NCBI RefSeq assembly: GCF_013752535.1
Contig: NZ_CP058348.1
Location: 1,178,001 to 1,242,000, forward strand
Source: Bdellovibrio sp. KM01
GTDB taxonomy: Bacteria > Bdellovibrionota > Bdellovibrionia > Bdellovibrionales > Bdellovibrionaceae
Length of the DNA: 64,000 nt
Reading direction: 5' to 3'
How positions within the stretch are numbered: position 1 is the first letter of the stretch; every line of letters starts with the position of its first letter. A program made the position numbers and the translations under genes. The notes beneath the pieces were generated by a model, which saw only the letters and a program-made list of their open reading frames with translations, ran no database searches and had not been told where the DNA came from. Below, piece after piece: positions 60,247-64,000 of this stretch.

Positions 60247-60974
60247 TGTCCGTTATCCTTACTAGCCAATTTTTCTTGGATCATCATGTTGATGGCGCGA
60301 GTGAGCTTTCCAGGTTTCCCGTGGCGAATTCCTCCGGCACTGATCGAAGCCAGAAATGTCAGGGTCTTATTCTGTTGCACATCGATGGTTTTTTCTAAGA
60401 TTGGTAAAACCTCTTTGGAATTGTCCGTCAAGCGATCCAATGATTCCAGGGCTGTGACACGAAGGGGAGTTTCAGTTTCTTGTGCACTCGCTTTAAAATT
60501 CGTCATCACAATAGTGCCAAGTGCCGGGATCGCTTTGGCGCCGGCTTTAGACAACAGATAAATACTTGCACGGCGAACCGAGTGATTTTGATTCATGTCG
60601 ATCACGGCAGAGCCTAATTGTTGAATTTCTTCAGAAGTTAAATGATCCGCCTTAGAAGCTTCTGGTGGCAGAGCCACATCCGGGCGCGAAAGCATCATCG
60701 CCACATAATTCACCTGACGCTCCAGGCGCGGGGAGAATTGAGTGCGAGGCAGAGTCACTGGTTGAGCAGAGGGGCTTAAAGCTACAGTGCCTGAAGGACT
60801 TTGAGTCATAGATGGTGTGTGAGACTTCCTAGCTGAGTTCTGCGAATTCAGGACCGTATCTGCCGCCACGGAATCATTCGAAATAACAGCAGGCTTATGA
60901 GAGTGATTAAACCAGTAAACACCAGCAATCAAAGTAACCGCTCCCAGCAAATGAAATTTCCCAAATTGAGACAC
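60243..60974 (-). CDS. Membrane-anchored HEAT-like protein
   Basis: The 243-residue protein has an N-terminal hydrophobic segment (FHLLGAVTLIAGVYWF), a Pro/Ser/Thr linker, and helical repeats of HEAT type (SVRRASIYLLSKAGAKAIPA, LRVTALESLDRLTDNSKEV). Its stop overlaps the start of the HExxH gene (ATGA). A scaffold for that product is plausible. No other motif seen. Confidence 0.7.
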   Translation of the reverse strand: MSQFGKFHLLGAVTLIAGVYWFNHSHKPAVISNDSVAADTVLNSQNSARKSHTPSMTQSPSGTVALSPSAQPVTLPRTQFSPRLERQVNYVAMMLSRPDVALPPEASKADHLTSEEIQQLGSAVIDMNQNHSVRRASIYLLSKAGAKAIPALGTIVMTNFKASAQETETPLRVTALESLDRLTDNSKEVLPILEKTIDVQQNKTLTFLASISAGGIRHGKPGKLTRAINMMIQEKLASKDNGQ

Positions 60975-61287
60975 TCGCTACCTCCACGAATATCGATGGT
61001 AAAAGCGAGATTCATACCACGGTCAAGTCACTATTAGTTCACCGTGGTATCAGAAACGATGTCTAGGGTTCTTGGCGGAGACAAGAAACGGCGCCAAGAG
61101 TGGCGTTTCAGAATGAGAACGTACGTTTTGTCAGGATGTTTGTGCTTTAAAAAATGCACCTAAAATGCCCGGTGTTAAAAATAAAAAATAGATAAAATTT
61201 ATTTCGAAGAAGCTTTCTTGGCCTCAGTTTTATCAATTTTTTTATGCGAGGGCATTTAGACTCCCTTCCTAAACAAAGGAGTTTAAA
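60975..61287. other. 313-base divergent intergenic region
   Basis: Between the HEAT-like gene (minus) and the porin (plus). It holds the 18-residue ORF at 61199-61255, an imperfect hairpin GAAACG..TGGCGTTTC near 61086-61110, and A/T-rich DNA. Promoters for both sides are expected here but no clear hexamers were found. Confidence 0.45.
61199..61255 (-). CDS. 18-residue Lys-rich micro-ORF
   Basis: MPSHKKIDKTEAKKASSK with GGGAG five bases upstream of ATG 61255. It is divergent from the porin gene. The strong ribosome-binding site is the main support; chance is possible. Confidence 0.35.
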   Translation of the reverse strand: MPSHKKIDKTEAKKASSK

Positions 61288-62682
61288 ATGATCACTCGAT
61301 CATCGCGGTTTTTGCGTTGGGCATTAGCCGCTAACATAGTTACTTTTTCAGCAATCTCATATGCAGAAGAACAATCCGAAGCAAAAGCAGCTGAGCCTTT
61401 TGCTTTCGCTGATTTTACTTGGATGAATGGGAACAATCGTCAAAAGTCAGCTCTGCTCGATTCAAAATACTTCACCGGTACTTTCATGGCAGATACGAAT
61501 GTCGTATTGGATTTCAACACGCCTAAAGATCACACCTTAGTTGGGTCGACATCTTCCGGGCGTACCAATGAAATTCAAGTGACACAGTTAGGAATTGGTG
61601 GAGATTTCCACCATGAAAACGTGCGCGGTCGTATTATGACCCAGTTCGGGATGTACTCGTCGATGACTCCGAGAAACGATGCTTCGACGGCTCGAGGACA
61701 ATGGGATGCGAACACAGCGTACCGATACGTCTCGGAAGCCTATGGTGGTTATCACTGGGACACGTTGAACGGAATTAATCTGGATGCCGGGATATTTATG
61801 TCCTACATCGGTCTTTTCAGTTACTACAATTTTGAGAATTGGGCTTATCAAGCTTCGTATACTTCTGCAAATACACCGTGGTTTTTTAATGGTCTTCGCC
61901 TGCAAGTCTTTCCTACGGAGCGTTTGAAAACGGAAGTGTGGCTGATTAACGGTTGGCAGTCCTATGGAATGTTTAACGAAGCGCCAGGTGTTGGATATCA
62001 AGTGAATTATCGACCTACGGGAGATTTGTCTTGGGTATTTAATGGGTATGTGGGATCGGATACCCTCGGAACTCCGGGGCGCACACGTTTCCATAGTGAT
62101 AACTCGGTTCAATACAAGTATCTTGATACACCATCAAAATTTCTTAGCAAGGCAGCTTTCTCTGTGACAGCCGATATTGGTTGCGAAAGTGGCGGAGGAG
62201 TTCAATGTAGCAATGGTGATAGCACCACTCCTAGTCAGTATTTTATTGGCGTCATGGCTTACAATCGCTTATGGTTCGCAAGTAACAAGTATGCCCTGAC
62301 ATTGGGAGCTGGAATGATCAATAATCCAGGACGTTACTTGGTATTAATTCCACCTATTCAAACCTCGCAAACAGGTGCCAGCGGTGGTGCGAGTGCAACG
62401 AACCCTGCCTTGGATAGCAATGGCAATCCGTATTTCTCGCAGAATCCTGGGGATGATTTCAGAGCCTGGGACGCTTCAGCGACCTTCGATTATATGCCGA
62501 ACGAGTACATTACCTTCCGCTCTGAATTTATTCATCGCGAAGCCAGTGTAAACTATTTTTCAGGACCTGGCGGTGTGACATCACCAGATGGACTGAATAC
62601 ATCAACACAACCTTCTGGCTGGAAACCTGATCTGGTGAATACCGAAGATCGAATTAATCTTGCCATGATGGTTAGATTTTAG
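61288..62682 (+). CDS. OmpL-like outer-membrane beta-barrel porin (BBP2 type)
   Basis: The 464-residue protein has a signal peptide (WALAANIVTFSAISYA) and a mature part of amphipathic strands (AFADFTWMNGNNRQKSALLD, LGIGGDFHHENVRGRIMTQF, GINLDAGIFMSYIGLFSYYN), ending AMMVRF with an aromatic last residue. It matches the putative beta-barrel porin-2 group. AAAGGAG lies before the ATG. Substrate unknown. Confidence 0.82.
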   Translation: MITRSSRFLRWALAANIVTFSAISYAEEQSEAKAAEPFAFADFTWMNGNNRQKSALLDSKYFTGTFMADTNVVLDFNTPKDHTLVGSTSSGRTNEIQVTQLGIGGDFHHENVRGRIMTQFGMYSSMTPRNDASTARGQWDANTAYRYVSEAYGGYHWDTLNGINLDAGIFMSYIGLFSYYNFENWAYQASYTSANTPWFFNGLRLQVFPTERLKTEVWLINGWQSYGMFNEAPGVGYQVNYRPTGDLSWVFNGYVGSDTLGTPGRTRFHSDNSVQYKYLDTPSKFLSKAAFSVTADIGCESGGGVQCSNGDSTTPSQYFIGVMAYNRLWFASNKYALTLGAGMINNPGRYLVLIPPIQTSQTGASGGASATNPALDSNGNPYFSQNPGDDFRAWDASATFDYMPNEYITFRSEFIHREASVNYFSGPGGVTSPDGLNTSTQPSGWKPDLVNTEDRINLAMMVRF

Positions 62683-62692
62683 CATCTGACCT

Positions 62693-62719
62693 AAAGGCCC
62701 AGAAAGTCTCTGGGCCTTT
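62693..62719. terminator. Hairpin between convergent genes
   Basis: AAAGGCCCAGA/TCTGGGCCTTT, 5-base loop; weak T-tail on either strand. Confidence 0.7.
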
Positions 62720-62744
62720 GAGAGTATTTCATAAATACTAAAAA

Positions 62745-64000
62745 TTAATTGAGAATCGTTGCGAACTCCGCTTTATTTTGTTCAATCAAAGTCAGAGCGG
62801 AAGTGATCCCATTGTCAATGCGCGATTTTTCTGCAAAGTACGGAGCGAGCGCTTTGTTTAGCTCAGACTCACGACCTTGAGTGGCTTGAATTTTCGCCAG
62901 CACATCTTGAATTTTCTTATCCGTTGCAGAAAGACCGGCTACGGATTGCGAACGAGCTGTTTGGTAGCCCGTCTGTGTCTGCTCCAAAGCTTTCAACTCA
63001 TTTTGCAATCTAACTACGACATTTGCTTTGGCAGTCATGTCAGCTTTTTTAGCTGAGTAACCAACGCTTTGATCATAGGACTGTACTGCCGCAGTTCTGT
63101 TCGTCACTTCATCACGAGCGCGGGAAACAGCGGCTTCGGCACTGAGGCGTTGATTGCGCAAATCAGAGATTTGGTTTTGCAAGTTTGGGATCACACTTTG
63201 CTGATAGTTATTAATTTGATTCGCAACGTTTGTGTACGCGTTCATCTTTTGATCCAAATCGCTACGAGTCACGTTGGCATTTTGAGTCAGGCGATTTTGT
63301 ACATTCGCCGTTTCGCTATCAGCATAGTTTTGAACTTTGTACATCAAGCGGTCACAACGTTCGCTACCACCACGACGGCAATATTCAGTAATCGGGTGCC
63401 ATTGAATTCGGTCATAGCGCTCGCGGTTGTAATCAAAGCTTCTCCAGATAGAATCCGTGGCATTCGCGTATTGACGTGCAGTTTGGATTTCAACATCCAG
63501 CTGCGACAATTGACGGCTGAGACCTGACACCTGATTTTGAGCTTCGTTCAAAGCCGATTGTTTGCTTTGAATGCTTTGTTCGATGCTGGAAAGCTGACTT
63601 TGATAGCGAGCCAGATCGTTTTTCGAGTTTTGCACAAGAGTGCTCAAACGTTTGTATTCTGCCTCGTAAGGAGCCAAAACTTTCCACGCGTCATCGTAAA
63701 CTGCATTTGCACCGGCAACTTCAACTTCTTTAGCGTCGATGGAAGCTTGCTGAGTTATGATTTGTTGATCCAAGTTTTGAATCTTTTGTTCCAACGAGGA
63801 TTTTTGATTGCGCAAGTTCACGAGCTCTTTCGTTGTCAATTGATCCAAGGATCCAGTGACAGAGCCAAGCTCTTGAATTTGTTTTGCGTATTGCGTGTTC
63901 AGTGCAGTCAATTGTCTTTGGAAAGCTGCTTTTTGAGAGTTTGCGGCAACGGAGCCCTGATACAAAGAGCGAAGGCGAGCGGCTTGTTCTTGATCAAACT
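62745..64000 (-). CDS. Coiled-coil protein (5' end outside window)
   Basis: The frame is open to the right edge (upstream residues read QEQAARLRSLYQGS), so the start lies beyond 64000. The visible 418 residues form long heptad helices rich in Gln, Ser and Asn (QSKQSALNEAQNQVSGLSRQ, VIPNLQNQISDLRNQRLSAE). They are interrupted by a Cys/Trp-containing loop, IQWHPITEYCRRGGSERC, about 200 residues from the C-terminus. No family recognised; structural or scaffold role likely. Confidence 0.7.
   Translation of the reverse strand, partial: FDQEQAARLRSLYQGSVAANSQKAAFQRQLTALNTQYAKQIQELGSVTGSLDQLTTKELVNLRNQKSSLEQKIQNLDQQIITQQASIDAKEVEVAGANAVYDDAWKVLAPYEAEYKRLSTLVQNSKNDLARYQSQLSSIEQSIQSKQSALNEAQNQVSGLSRQLSQLDVEIQTARQYANATDSIWRSFDYNRERYDRIQWHPITEYCRRGGSERCDRLMYKVQNYADSETANVQNRLTQNANVTRSDLDQKMNAYTNVANQINNYQQSVIPNLQNQISDLRNQRLSAEAAVSRARDEVTNRTAAVQSYDQSVGYSAKKADMTAKANVVVRLQNELKALEQTQTGYQTARSQSVAGLSATDKKIQDVLAKIQATQGRESELNKALAPYFAEKSRIDNGITSALTLIEQNKAEFATILN

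Overview
The window most resembles chromosomal DNA of a Bdellovibrio-like predatory bacterium (Bdellovibrionota). This is inferred from several traits together: mid-range GC by eye, Gram-negative signal peptides and lipoboxes, Tsx and OmpL-type outer-membrane barrels, and an unusual density of exported hydrolases. Those hydrolases are a lytic transglycosylase, an amidase, an M23 peptidase, a subtilase, a papain-like protease, a trypsin-like protease, an M16 and an M48 peptidase, and endonuclease I. No marker in the window proves the genus.

Layout. 1-4053: C-terminal bulk of a TPR/Slt lytic transglycosylase overlapping two peptide-type ABC permeases. 4188-5974: a secreted unknown protein converging on a Tsx channel. 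6146-9618 (minus): prs, rplY/ctc, pth and ychF, a translation and nucleotide housekeeping block. 9959-11257: lipoprotein with a Pro/Thr repeat stalk and an FGE/SUMF1-like domain. 11367-13853 (minus): small unknown ORF, amidase, rph and rdgB, with a 121-bp palindromic element between amidase and rph. 13979-19488: coiled-coil protein, secreted trypsin-like protease, clpP, MscS channel, uppP. 19656-26808: subtilase, PilZ protein, enoyl-CoA hydratase, DTW protein, chromate transporter, then YciB-like protein and pyrC on the minus strand. 26896-29435: Ala/Pro-rich membrane protein, HEAT-repeat protein and a secretin N-domain-only protein. 29471-33020: DoxX, DMT transporter, rsgA with a possible leader peptide, and a secreted unknown. 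33075-38525: small TM protein, M23 peptidase, papain-like protease, GNAT, secreted nucleotidyltransferase-like protein, DUF1428, small unknown, tRNA-Met.

38714-48541 is the most accessory-looking part. It holds two overlapping lipoprotein genes, an A+T-rich orphan gene with a PD-(D/E)XK nuclease-like C-terminus (40729-42987), a small secreted protein, and two paralogous NHL/beta-propeller lipoproteins flanking a charged small protein. 48636-64000: MFS transporter, RibD-type reductase, M16 protease fused to membrane and PH-like segments, endonuclease I, membrane protein, a probably frameshifted small secreted gene, DUF938 methyltransferase, YjgN/DUF898 protein, M48 protease, YcaQ-like glycosylase, a secreted HExxH protein coupled to a HEAT-like partner, an OmpL-type porin, and a coiled-coil protein running off the right edge.

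The best candidates for something undescribed are the orphan nuclease-like gene at 40729, the M16-membrane-PH fusion at 50619, the secretin N-domain-only protein at 28803, the leader peptide and long-range stem before rsgA, and the 121-bp palindrome at 12734. No CRISPR array, transposase, prophage, rRNA or replication origin was recognised. All functional calls are from motif reading by eye; no database search was run.
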